DNA from: Ruminococcus flavefaciens MA2007
GTDB taxonomy: Bacteria; Bacillota; Clostridia; Oscillospirales; Ruminococcaceae
Reading direction: 5' to 3'
Assembly (NCBI RefSeq): GCF_000621845.1
Contig: NZ_JHXF01000009.1
Location: 1-64,000 of the forward strand
DNA length: 64,000 nucleotides
Under the pieces are notes generated by a model, which was given only the letters and a program-made list of their open reading frames with translations, made no database searches and was not told where the DNA came from. This document shows, in pieces, positions 8,338 through 16,201 of the stretch (the first letter of the stretch is position 1; the number at the start of each line of letters is the position of its first letter). Position numbers and translations under genes: made by a program.

Positions 8338-8889
8338 ATGGATAACGGTGCCCGTAGCTACCGCCGTTTTCTTGCGGGCGACAGAGAAGGACTGCGCGAG
8401 ATAATATGTGAATATCGTGTGGGCTTGATGTTGTATTTGAACAGCTTTGTACAAAATATCCATACAGCCGAAGACCTGACGGAGGAGACTTTTACGGTCA
8501 TTGCAATAAAAAAGCCGAAATTTTCGGAAAAGTCGTCCTTTAAAACGTGGCTCTATGCAATTGGCAGGAATACTTCCGTTACATATCTTCGCAAAAATAC
8601 AAAACTTGATGTCGTACCGTTGGAATCACAGGAATATTTTGCTGACGAAAAGAATATTGAAGATGAATACCTGAAAAGCGAGCAAAAGCAGGTCTTGCAC
8701 AAGGCTATGCATGATCTTAAACTGGAGTACAGACAGGTGCTGTATCTGACGTTTTTTGAGGGATTTAGCAATGAAGAAGCTGCTTCAATTATGAAAAAGT
8801 CAAGACGGCAGATAGAAAATCTGCTCTATAACGCCAAGGCTTCATTAAAGACTGAGCTTGAAAGGAGGGGCTTTGCATATGAAGAATAA
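8338..8889 (+). CDS. ECF-type RNA polymerase sigma factor (module 1)
   Basis: 183 aa. Region 2 includes AEDLTEETF and FKTWLYAIGRN; region 4 includes EYRQVLYLTFFEGFSNEEAASIMKKSRRQIENLLYNAK. The N-terminus shares SYRRFL.GD with the sigma factors at 13493-14047 and 15314-15868, so the three are paralogs. The ATG follows GAGAGGAGG. Its end overlaps the downstream membrane protein by 11 bp, indicating coupled translation with its presumed anti-sigma. A shared upstream motif suggests positive autoregulation. Confidence 0.9.
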   Translation: MDNGARSYRRFLAGDREGLREIICEYRVGLMLYLNSFVQNIHTAEDLTEETFTVIAIKKPKFSEKSSFKTWLYAIGRNTSVTYLRKNTKLDVVPLESQEYFADEKNIEDEYLKSEQKQVLHKAMHDLKLEYRQVLYLTFFEGFSNEEAASIMKKSRRQIENLLYNAKASLKTELERRGFAYEE

Positions 8890-10540
8890 TGACGAGATGT
8901 ATCAAAGCGTCCTCGCAAAATTAGACGCTCATTTAGAGCGGCAAGAGCGTAAAAAGCTTTATCTGAAACGCATTGCTCCTGTAGCTTTGAGCTTATGCTT
9001 TGGCATTGCGGTATGCTTTGCATCAGTAAAAAACAAAAAGCCTGTAGATTTTCCGAATAACGATAATGTTATCGTAAGTGCAACGACATCTGCAAGCGTA
9101 ATGACTCTGGCGAAGACCTCCACAGAGACGGCAGTGACCGCAGTATCATCGACTGCGGCTGAAAAGTCGGCGACCACCGCAAAGACTCAGACCACCACAG
9201 CCGTCAAAACAAACCCAAACCGCACAGCAAAGGCAACAGGGCAGGCAGGAACAACAGTCAAGCCGCCTATCACTACTGCGGCTGTGACGACAACAACCAT
9301 TTATGAAGAAGTAGAAGGGAGTGTTACTATGAAAAAAATGATAGCTTTTTTATCTGCTATGGGAATAGCAGCTACAGCAAACCCGACAGGCGTATATGCT
9401 GCAAACGAGACCAGATTGGAACACATATTTAGGGAGATGTATTATTATAGTCTCTGGAAGGTCAACCATTGGTATTATGATGTTAATGATGACGGCGAGT
9501 TTGATGTAAAGGACATTTTTGAAATTGAGCTTTATGCTGAACACGATGAGGAGTGCAGAGAAAAATACGGTTGGTTTGCGAAGGATTTCAAAAATTATAA
9601 AGAAATTTTTGAGCTTTACGACGAAGAAGCGTTAATGAACATATACGCTGGTCTTGATCTTAATCCAGATGAGCGTGAAAATAGGCGTGAAAAGAAAGTT
9701 GAAGACAAAAGCCAGCTTGTGAGACATCTCGATGTTGAAATTGACGCAAAAAACGTAGCAAGGTATTATCTCTATCTGAACGGCGAATATCCCACAAATG
9801 ATGAAATAAGAGAAATATTGAGAGACTACGACTTTTTGACCGTTGAAGGTCCTGATCATGTTGAAAGGTTCATCGAGTTTATGGAAGAACTCAGAAACGA
9901 AACTATAGATGAAGCTTATACAGAGGAACAGCTTGAAGTATTCAGACATCTTGACAGCGATGATGTTGAAAAAGATTTGAACGGCGACGGAGAGTTCAAT
10001 TTTTATGACAGCTACGATCTTTTGTATTACATTGCTTACGCACAAGATGTAGCTAAGGGTGTAAAGTCTGAGGACATATTGCCGGCTGAGGTAAGCGAAA
10101 GAATAAAGCAGTATGGTGATATTGACCTTAACGGAAAAATTGATGAAGATGATTTGCTGAATCTTATGCTTTATCTTGATAAGATAGGTGTTAGACCGCT
10201 TAGTTATTTCCGTTACTGTGCTGAAGAAAGACTAATGAGAGTTAACAGTCCAAATGTTGATGGCATGATAAAGAAATACATTACAGGTGAAAACGCACTC
10301 GGCGACGTTGACAATAGCGGCAAAGTAAATGCCATAGACGCTTCTTTGGTTCTGGAGCATTATTCAAAAGTTTCTACAGGTCAGAGCACAAGCCTTGACG
10401 AGACACAGAAAAAGTCAGCCGACGTCAACAAAGACGGCAGCATAAACGCCGTTGACGCGTCACAGATACTTTCCTACTATGCCTACACAGCAACAGCAAA
10501 TGGTGATGTTATGACACTGGAAGAATATTTACAGCATTAA
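8879..10540 (+). CDS. Anti-sigma-like membrane protein fused to a dockerin/EF-hand protein
   Basis: 553 aa from ATG 8879, behind AGGAGG. Residues 1-35 are cytoplasmic and charged, followed by one membrane helix (~32-48) and a Thr/Ala-rich linker to ~145. At residue 151 (ATG 9329) a second, complete signal-peptide-like segment begins (KKMIAFLSAMGIAATANP...AYA-type end), preceded in the DNA by GAAGGGAG 7 bases upstream. The remainder holds five Ca-loop motifs (DVNDDGEFDVKD, DLNGDGEFNFYD, DLNGKIDEDD, DVDNSGKVNAID, DVNKDGSINAVD); the last two form a C-terminal dockerin. It replaces the separate anti-sigma and dockerin genes seen in modules 2 and 3. It may be one tethered protein, or two products through the internal start (403 aa). 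Confidence 0.75.
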   Translation: MKNNDEMYQSVLAKLDAHLERQERKKLYLKRIAPVALSLCFGIAVCFASVKNKKPVDFPNNDNVIVSATTSASVMTLAKTSTETAVTAVSSTAAEKSATTAKTQTTTAVKTNPNRTAKATGQAGTTVKPPITTAAVTTTTIYEEVEGSVTMKKMIAFLSAMGIAATANPTGVYAANETRLEHIFREMYYYSLWKVNHWYYDVNDDGEFDVKDIFEIELYAEHDEECREKYGWFAKDFKNYKEIFELYDEEALMNIYAGLDLNPDERENRREKKVEDKSQLVRHLDVEIDAKNVARYYLYLNGEYPTNDEIREILRDYDFLTVEGPDHVERFIEFMEELRNETIDEAYTEEQLEVFRHLDSDDVEKDLNGDGEFNFYDSYDLLYYIAYAQDVAKGVKSEDILPAEVSERIKQYGDIDLNGKIDEDDLLNLMLYLDKIGVRPLSYFRYCAEERLMRVNSPNVDGMIKKYITGENALGDVDNSGKVNAIDASLVLEHYSKVSTGQSTSLDETQKKSADVNKDGSINAVDASQILSYYAYTATANGDVMTLEEYLQH

Positions 10541-10572
10541 AAAACAGCCGTGCATTAAGCACGGCTGTTTCC
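10541..10572. terminator. Bidirectional terminator
   Basis: AAACAGCCGTGC and GCACGGCTGTTT form a perfect stem between two convergent genes, with A-run and T-run flanks. Confidence 0.85.
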
Positions 10573-10584
10573 TTGCCATTTTAT

Positions 10585-12585
10585 TTACAGCTCTAAGGAT
10601 ATTATGGTATCCATTATCTCGTTGATATCGGTGTCCTTATCGAATATGGCGCGATAGCCAAGTCCGCCCATATCGGTCGGATAATAGCCGATATATATCT
10701 TTCCGTCTGTGCCTGAATCCTGTTCTTCAACAAATATCCTGCCCTTGTATTCATACTGTTTTACACCGTTATCAGCTATTTTTCCTGCCGATCTGTCCTG
10801 ATCTGCGATATAGACGAGTCCATTCTCAAATTCGTATGTCAGGTCAAGGCAGAAAGCCTCCTTGGAGTCGGTTTTTTCGTTTTGACTGACTATTCCGACT
10901 TTATAGCCGAGGAAATCGCTTCTTGTGCACTCCTCTATAGGATAGCCGAAGCGTTCTTTTGCTTCGTCATAGCTTACGCTTAAATTTGTATGAACTGCAT
11001 TTGGAACGGCAGGCTTTGCAGAAGAAACTGCGCCTGTTTTTTCGCTTTCGTCAGCTGTTATGCCATATTTCTCAATTATTTTGCGGCGCATTATGCAGAA
11101 ATCAAAGGAATCCAGCACTCCGTCCTCACAGAAGTCGGCAGCCTCCCAGTTTGCGAGGGGAGTATCGGAAATACCGTAAAGCCACTTTTTAAATGTGACA
11201 ACATCGGCAATAGTGAATTTGCCGTCGCCGTTTACATCGCCTTTTACCTGTACTGCGGGAGCAACTCTACAACCAAGATAATCGTAATGTAAGCTGACAA
11301 AGTATGGACTGAGCTGAACATAATTCAGTGCAGCAGCCAGAAGCTTTTCAGTATCGGAGCTGTTTGCAGCCTTAGCGTTTATATTACACGAGCAGTATTT
11401 GCCATTATTATCACCGATGCCTATGCGAACAGGTGTGTTTTGTTTGAACTCAAACAACTCTTTAGGAAGCCCCAGTGCCGAAGCAAATCTGTCGTCCTCC
11501 CAGCATACCTTATAGCTGTCAGCAATTTCGGGATTTGATACGGGGAACGGATTGGGTTTAAGAATCACCCATATTGCTTCATGCCCCACTTCATCATTGA
11601 TATTTTCCTCTGTCCACAGCCTGTAGTACATTGAATCGGTCAAGCCCTTTTCCTCGAACATAGCCTTTACCTCGTCCTCGGTGAGCTTGCTGAATTCTTC
11701 AAAGCTGATCCCGACAACGGATTCGTTCTGCTTTGAAAAGCTGCCCGAAACACCTGTTTTTACAAGGTCGGGATCGATCTTTCTGTCTTTGATGTATGCC
11801 GCAAGCTTCTCGGGAATATCGGTCTTTTCCGCAGTGTACTCCACGTACAGAGCATTGCTGCCAAGACCGTCAAGAAGCTCAAATTCGGGAACTATCCCTG
11901 CATTCAGTTTATTCTCGGAGATATACCAGTTGATAAGCCTTTTTATAACGTCTATATCTTCAATAAGACCGTCCTTTTCATGATCTTCCTTTACAAAATT
12001 GACCAATTGCGGATCGAATCCTTTTTTTTCGACCTGATTTATGATGTCAAGGGGGATATTCTCGTTTTTGCGATAATACCCTATGAATATTATACCGTTA
12101 GGCGTAGACTCTTTATCGTATATCCATGCATCGATATTATTATCATTTATATAATTTGTGAGCATGAAACGCAGTGCAGCTTCCTGTGTGCTGTCACTGG
12201 AGGGAAGTTCATCAAAATAAGTGCCTGTAAGCTGTTCCTCCTCTTCGTCAATAACATACATTATCAGTTCTTCGTTGATAGCATTTGCCTTTACATATTC
12301 TTTCACAGCTTCAATAACAGCTGGTTCAACGCTGTGTACCTCAATTGTTTTATGATCCGAATTCAAAGCTGTATAGGCGTTTATATTTCTTGTATTTGTC
12401 TCACTGTCCCAAAGAAAAGCATTTATTGCCTTATCAGTGCTTATAGTATCATCGGAGAGTATAAGCGACGAATCATAAACATTGTCTCTGTTTTCGCCGT
12501 CAGCCATAACAGGCATTACAGCCGATGAAGCCGCTGTCATTACTGCCGCCATTAAAGCAGCTAAACATTTTTTGGTTTTTCTCAT
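10585..12585 (-). CDS. Secreted dockerin-containing protein (module 2)
   Basis: 666 aa from ATG 12585, which follows AAAGGGTG; a GTG three codons earlier is less well placed. Signal peptide at residues ~1-28 (KCLAALMAAVMTAASSAVMPVMA). A dockerin-like pair of Ca-binding repeats lies at ~455-515 (GDVNGDGKFTIADVV ... FCEDGVLDSFDFCIMRRKI), and a further ~100-residue domain follows it. The N-terminal ~440 residues have no recognised catalytic family. The segment before the dockerin is homologous to the protein at 16202-18571 (LAAALNYVQ and AMFEEKGLT...YRLWTEE/AIFAGKGMT...YRVWTAE). It is the third gene of the sigma/anti-sigma operon, 24 bp after the anti-sigma gene. Confidence 0.75.
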   Translation of the reverse strand: MRKTKKCLAALMAAVMTAASSAVMPVMADGENRDNVYDSSLILSDDTISTDKAINAFLWDSETNTRNINAYTALNSDHKTIEVHSVEPAVIEAVKEYVKANAINEELIMYVIDEEEEQLTGTYFDELPSSDSTQEAALRFMLTNYINDNNIDAWIYDKESTPNGIIFIGYYRKNENIPLDIINQVEKKGFDPQLVNFVKEDHEKDGLIEDIDVIKRLINWYISENKLNAGIVPEFELLDGLGSNALYVEYTAEKTDIPEKLAAYIKDRKIDPDLVKTGVSGSFSKQNESVVGISFEEFSKLTEDEVKAMFEEKGLTDSMYYRLWTEENINDEVGHEAIWVILKPNPFPVSNPEIADSYKVCWEDDRFASALGLPKELFEFKQNTPVRIGIGDNNGKYCSCNINAKAANSSDTEKLLAAALNYVQLSPYFVSLHYDYLGCRVAPAVQVKGDVNGDGKFTIADVVTFKKWLYGISDTPLANWEAADFCEDGVLDSFDFCIMRRKIIEKYGITADESEKTGAVSSAKPAVPNAVHTNLSVSYDEAKERFGYPIEECTRSDFLGYKVGIVSQNEKTDSKEAFCLDLTYEFENGLVYIADQDRSAGKIADNGVKQYEYKGRIFVEEQDSGTDGKIYIGYYPTDMGGLGYRAIFDKDTDINEIMDTIISLEL

Positions 12586-12609
12586 AAAAGTCACCCTTTC
12601 ATAATAAAA

Positions 12610-13506
12610 TCAGGTTTCAAGAGGCGGAATAATCTTCATTAAACTGTACAAATCAGTTTTATCTGTGTGATACAGATAATATTCATCATGTCCGTCGAAT
12701 TTGATCGCCACAATATCATCATCACTGAATCCGTTTATATAATACGCCTCTGCTTTGCAGCGCTTTACCTCTCCGTCAACATAATACTGACTTTTCATAT
12801 CTGCGCTGCTGATATGTTTTCCTATCAGCTCGGGGGATATTGGATATCCGCTGCGGTATATCGGAGTCAGTTCAGCTACATAGCCCTCCAGAAAGGCATT
12901 ATAATACTGCCTGTGAACAGGCATATCATACCACGGATTATGGGCACTGCCTGTCGTTGTCCCACATCCGGGCGGCTGAGTTGATTTTGCAGGCGGATTG
13001 CCCGTCATTTCGGTATCAGTCGTAGTAGTTGTTACCGTCTGCGTTAGAGTCGTTGTTGATGTTGCGCGGACTGTAGTTGACGATGTGGTATCAGTGGCTG
13101 GTTTCGATGTTGTCGGCGGAGGAGCAGTTTCGGTTTTTGCAGCTGTTGTCACCATATTTGTGGTCACATATGCTTTTGTAGAAGACGCAGCCGCTGTTGT
13201 CGTTGTATTTGCGTCTGTTTTTGCTGTCACAGCTGATGCTGTCACAGCAGTTGTCATTGCTTTTTGCGTAGTCTGTGCAGTTGAAGCTATTGCTGTAGTT
13301 TCACTCTCAACGACAGTGCTTGGAGTCGGCAGCATATCAGGTCTCCTGTAGTTATTCCACAATCCAAAACCTATGATAAAAGCTCCTATAACTCCCGCAA
13401 AAGCAGGAACTGCTCTTTTTGCGATATATATTTTTCTCTTTCTTTTCTTCTCGTGTTCATCGCGGACTTCAAGCACGTATTTTGCCATTTCATCATATGT
13501 TTTCAT
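12610..13506 (-). CDS. Membrane anti-sigma-like protein (module 2)
   Basis: 298 aa from ATG 13506, behind GGGGGG. Cytoplasmic residues 1-32 (YDEMAKYVLEVRDEHEKKRKRK) are followed by a membrane helix (~34-51), a ~100-residue linker almost wholly of Thr, Ala and Val, and a C-terminal ~110-residue domain ending in VAIKFDGHDEYYLYH. This last motif recurs in the module 3 protein as VAVRLNDTDEYYLFR, so both share an outer domain. Its start overlaps the sigma stop by 14 bp. The role as membrane anti-sigma or sensor is inferred from topology and pairing. Confidence 0.7.
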   Translation of the reverse strand: MKTYDEMAKYVLEVRDEHEKKRKRKIYIAKRAVPAFAGVIGAFIIGFGLWNNYRRPDMLPTPSTVVESETTAIASTAQTTQKAMTTAVTASAVTAKTDANTTTTAAASSTKAYVTTNMVTTAAKTETAPPPTTSKPATDTTSSTTVRATSTTTLTQTVTTTTTDTEMTGNPPAKSTQPPGCGTTTGSAHNPWYDMPVHRQYYNAFLEGYVAELTPIYRSGYPISPELIGKHISSADMKSQYYVDGEVKRCKAEAYYINGFSDDDIVAIKFDGHDEYYLYHTDKTDLYSLMKIIPPLET

Positions 13507-14047
13507 AGCTGAAGCCCCCCTTTTCGAGTTCTGTTCTAAGCGCCTTCCTTGCATTGTACAGGAGATTCTCTGTCTGTTTCCTTGATTTTCCCATTATCCT
13601 TGCAGTTTCATCGTTGCTGAAGCCCTCAAAATAAGTCAGGTAAAGCACCTGCTGATATTCCTCCTTGAGACTTTGCATTGTGTGACGAAGATTTATTTTC
13701 TGTTCGCTTACCAGATAAGATCTTTCAAGATCGGCTTCATCAGCAATGGGAGCCTGATCGTCCAGTGAGACGTTCCTGTTTCGCTTGTCACGCCTGCGGT
13801 GATCAGCCGCGATGTTTCTTCCTATTGTATAAAGCCATGTCTTGAATGAGCTTTTTCCGCTGAACTTGGGTTTCTTTACTGCAAGTCTGATAAATGTGTC
13901 CTGTACACAGTCTTCTGCATCGCTGATATTATGGGTATAGCTTTGCAGATACAGCATAAGTCCGTCTCTGAACTCATGCACCAGCTCAACCATACCGCTG
14001 TCATCGCCTGCAAGGAAACGGCGGTAGCTACTTTCACCGTTGCCCAT
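13493..14047 (-). CDS. ECF-type RNA polymerase sigma factor (module 2)
   Basis: 184 aa with sigma region 2 (AEDCVQDTFIRLAVKKPKF, FKTWLYTIGRNIAADHRR) and region 4 (EYQQVLYLTYFEGFSNDETARIMGKSRKQTENLLYNARK). It is clearly paralogous to the sigma factors at 8338 and 15868. RBS GAAAGGAG. It leads a three-gene operon: sigma, membrane anti-sigma, secreted dockerin protein. A candidate autoregulatory promoter lies 40 bp upstream of the start. Confidence 0.9.
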   Translation of the reverse strand: MGNGESSYRRFLAGDDSGMVELVHEFRDGLMLYLQSYTHNISDAEDCVQDTFIRLAVKKPKFSGKSSFKTWLYTIGRNIAADHRRRDKRNRNVSLDDQAPIADEADLERSYLVSEQKINLRHTMQSLKEEYQQVLYLTYFEGFSNDETARIMGKSRKQTENLLYNARKALRTELEKGGFSYENI

Positions 14048-14085
14048 TATTCAGACTCCTTTCGCACATGATCCTGTGTTCTTAC

Positions 14086-14119
14086 TTATTAGACGTAATT
14101 TCCGCCGAAAAACACTAAG
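14086..14119 (-). promoter_or_regulatory. Candidate ECF promoter, module 2
   Basis: On the minus strand CTTAGTGTTTT starts at 14119 and, 27 bases from its start, CTAATAAGT follows. It resembles the module 1 upstream region in both blocks. Assignment as the sigma's own promoter is inference. Confidence 0.5.
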
Positions 14120-14197
14120 TATATTTCAAGTTAAAATAAAAAAATATATCAACTGTAATTTAACGTCTACAGGAAATACCGGCAATAGATATGTTAT

Positions 14198-14323
14198 AAA
14201 AAAAGCTCCGCAAGGGGAGCCCCCTCTGGCGGATTCGCAGGTTACTAAATATGAGCCGTAAGTTTACGGCTCGGTAGCCCACTTTTTCCGTTAAGGGGAG
14301 CAGCCTAAGGCAGAGCTTTTTTT
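14198..14323. repeat. 126-bp palindrome-bounded structured element
   Basis: Bounded by an 11-bp perfect terminal inverted repeat, AAAAAAAGCTC (14198-14208) and GAGCTTTTTTT (14313-14323). Inside is a perfect hairpin GAGCCGTAA GT TTACGGCTC (14253-14272) and GC-rich arms. It lies just past the stop of the module 3 anti-sigma gene and may act as its terminator. No RNA family was recognised, and no second copy was seen in the window. Confidence 0.5.
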
Positions 14324-14337
14324 GTATTTTCAAAGGT

Positions 14338-15327
14338 TTATTCGTCCTCATCTTTTTTATAGGATATATTCCTGAACAGGTAATACTCATCTGTATCGTT
14401 AAGCCTTACTGCTACAGCTTCTTCCGTATCGATATTATCTATCAGATATGATTTCATTACAGCCTTTATCTCTTGCCTCTTATTCACGATATGCATATCG
14501 ACTCTGCGGAAGTATTCGCCTACGCTTTCAGCCTCCACAATAGTCTGCTTTTCGTAGCGAATACCGTTCATCTTGAAATAAGACGGATTTGCACGGAATA
14601 CGTCCTGTAGGCTTGTTGTCGTGGTCGTCATGTGATTGCCGTCGCCCATTGACGCACTTGTCGGTACTGTAGTAGTAATAACATATGCCGTTTCCTGATG
14701 AACATAACTGGTGGTAACCGGACCATCTTCGTTTTGGGCAGTAGTAGTTATTCGTGCTGATTCCTCGCCTGTATTTCCTGAATTGCCTTCAGGTGATACA
14801 GGTCTCAGCGTGGTAGTTACAGGGACAGGCGCATCTGTAACAATAGTCGTTACAGGAGCTTTGGTATCAGCTGTCTCATTTGTTTGGCTTCTCGTTGTAG
14901 TTGCGGATACATTGCTTGCCTTTGCAGAAGTTGTCTGCAAAGCTGCTGTTGTTCTTGGAGCTGTTGTAGAAGCTTGCTTAGCTGATGTTGTTTCGCTGTT
15001 TTTCTTGTCTGTAGTCACAGCCGTTGTCTTGACTGCCGCTGTTGTCTTTTCGGCTGTAGTGGTGACCGCCGCTGTTATCTCGGAAGCCGTTGTGTTTTCT
15101 GTAACAATTTCTGTTGCGGGCACTATACCCGAGCCATTGAAGCCGTCATCGGGCTTCTTAATATTTGCGGCTATATGCCATACGCCTATGCCTGCTATGG
15201 CAGCGGCGCACATACCCGAGACAGCATAGGAGGTATGTCTTATCTTTGCAGCTCTGACTTTTCTTTTCTCTATGAGCTTGTTGCCGCGCTCCATTATTCT
15301 GTTGGAAATATCTTCATAGCTCCTCAT
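14338..15327 (-). CDS. Membrane anti-sigma-like protein (module 3)
   Basis: 329 aa from ATG 15327 (AAAGGAGGG about 9 bases upstream; a TTG two codons earlier is closer). Cytoplasmic residues 1-30 are basic, then a membrane helix (~32-52) and a ~190-residue Thr/Ser/Val-rich linker. The C-terminal ~90-residue domain contains AVAVRLNDTDEYYLFRN, matching the outer domain of the module 2 protein. The start lies inside the sigma gene's end. Anti-sigma function is inferred from pairing and topology. Confidence 0.7.
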   Translation of the reverse strand: MRSYEDISNRIMERGNKLIEKRKVRAAKIRHTSYAVSGMCAAAIAGIGVWHIAANIKKPDDGFNGSGIVPATEIVTENTTASEITAAVTTTAEKTTAAVKTTAVTTDKKNSETTSAKQASTTAPRTTAALQTTSAKASNVSATTTRSQTNETADTKAPVTTIVTDAPVPVTTTLRPVSPEGNSGNTGEESARITTTAQNEDGPVTTSYVHQETAYVITTTVPTSASMGDGNHMTTTTTSLQDVFRANPSYFKMNGIRYEKQTIVEAESVGEYFRRVDMHIVNKRQEIKAVMKSYLIDNIDTEEAVAVRLNDTDEYYLFRNISYKKDEDE

Positions 15328-15868
15328 ACTCAAAGCCCTCCTTTTCCAGTGTTTTCTTTAGCGACGCCTTTGCGCGGTACAGAAGATTATATATCTGCCG
15401 TTCGCTTTTATGCATTATCTCAGCCGTTTCGGCAACTCCGAAATTCTCAAAATATACCAGATACAGTATCTGCCTGTAGTCAGCGTGCAAGCTCTCCATA
15501 GCGTTGTACAGGAGCTTCTTGTTTTCATCGTGTATGTGGTTACGCTCTATATCTTCCCTGTCCGAAACATCGTAGAAATCATCGAGAGGCGTTTCGTGGG
15601 CTTTGCGCCGTTTCCTCAGCATATTCAGCACGGTATTGCGCCCGATAGCATAAAGCCACGTCTTGAAGGAGCTCTTCTCCGAGAACTGTGGCCTGTCCGC
15701 ATAGAGCTTGAGAAAGACCTCCTCGGCGAATTCCTCGGCTTCGGTAATGCTGTCGGTAAAACTTGAAAGATATAGAGTAAGACCGTCCCAGTACTCTGTG
15801 ACCAGTTCGGTAAAAGAATTTCTGTCACCATCAAGGAAACGGCGGTAGCTACTTGCACCGTTATCCAT
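15314..15868 (-). CDS. ECF-type RNA polymerase sigma factor (module 3)
   Basis: 184 aa. Region 2 has AEEFAEEVFLKLYADRPQF and FKTWLYAIGRNTVLNML; region 4 has DYRQILYLVYFENFGVAETAEIMHKSERQIYNLLYRAK. The N-terminus (MDNGASSYRRFLDGD) is nearly the same as in the other two modules. RBS AAAGGAG. It is divergent from the secreted dockerin protein at 16202; the 333-bp intergenic region carries the same promoter-like sequence in both orientations. Confidence 0.9.
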   Translation of the reverse strand: MDNGASSYRRFLDGDRNSFTELVTEYWDGLTLYLSSFTDSITEAEEFAEEVFLKLYADRPQFSEKSSFKTWLYAIGRNTVLNMLRKRRKAHETPLDDFYDVSDREDIERNHIHDENKKLLYNAMESLHADYRQILYLVYFENFGVAETAEIMHKSERQIYNLLYRAKASLKKTLEKEGFEYEEL

Positions 15869-15923
15869 AGACAGCTCCTTTCATTGAAAAGTATAAATTA
15901 TCCGTAAAAATATCCTTCTATAT

Positions 15924-15956
15924 TATTAGTACCATTTTTATGCGTTTTTTCTCACC
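15924..15956 (-). promoter_or_regulatory. Candidate ECF promoter of the module 3 sigma gene
   Basis: On the minus strand GGTGAGAAAAA begins at 15956 and CTAATA follows exactly 27 bases from its start (15929-15924). The same two blocks at the same spacing occur facing the other way at 16116-16148. Confidence 0.65.
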
Positions 15957-16115
15957 TTGATTATAAAGTTTTTTTGAATAATTGTCAACAAAGGATATGT
16001 TGATCAATAGTTTCCGATTTGTTAATGGACTTTTTTGAAAAAAAGCTTATAATGAAGGTATGAAATGACAGCGTTGCGGAAAAATTTTAGTCAACAAAAA
16101 ATTTTTTTGAAAACA

Positions 16116-16148
16116 GGTGAGAAAAACACAGAAAAAATGTGTCTAATA
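16116..16148 (+). promoter_or_regulatory. Candidate ECF promoter of the module 3 dockerin protein
   Basis: GGTGAGAAAAA at 16116-16126 and CTAATA at 16143-16148, 27 bases apart from start to start, identical in layout to the divergent sigma promoter. It lies 54 bp before the ATG of the dockerin protein. Confidence 0.65.
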
Positions 16149-16201
16149 TAGTGAAAGGTAAAAATTATCCGTTCTTACCCTTAAAAAAAGGAGATGATAC
16201 T

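Noticed and set aside
12998..13351. Open frames opposite the Thr-rich linkers
   Set aside because: They are Val/Ala-rich antisense shadows of ACN/ACT codon runs, without RBS or conserved motifs.
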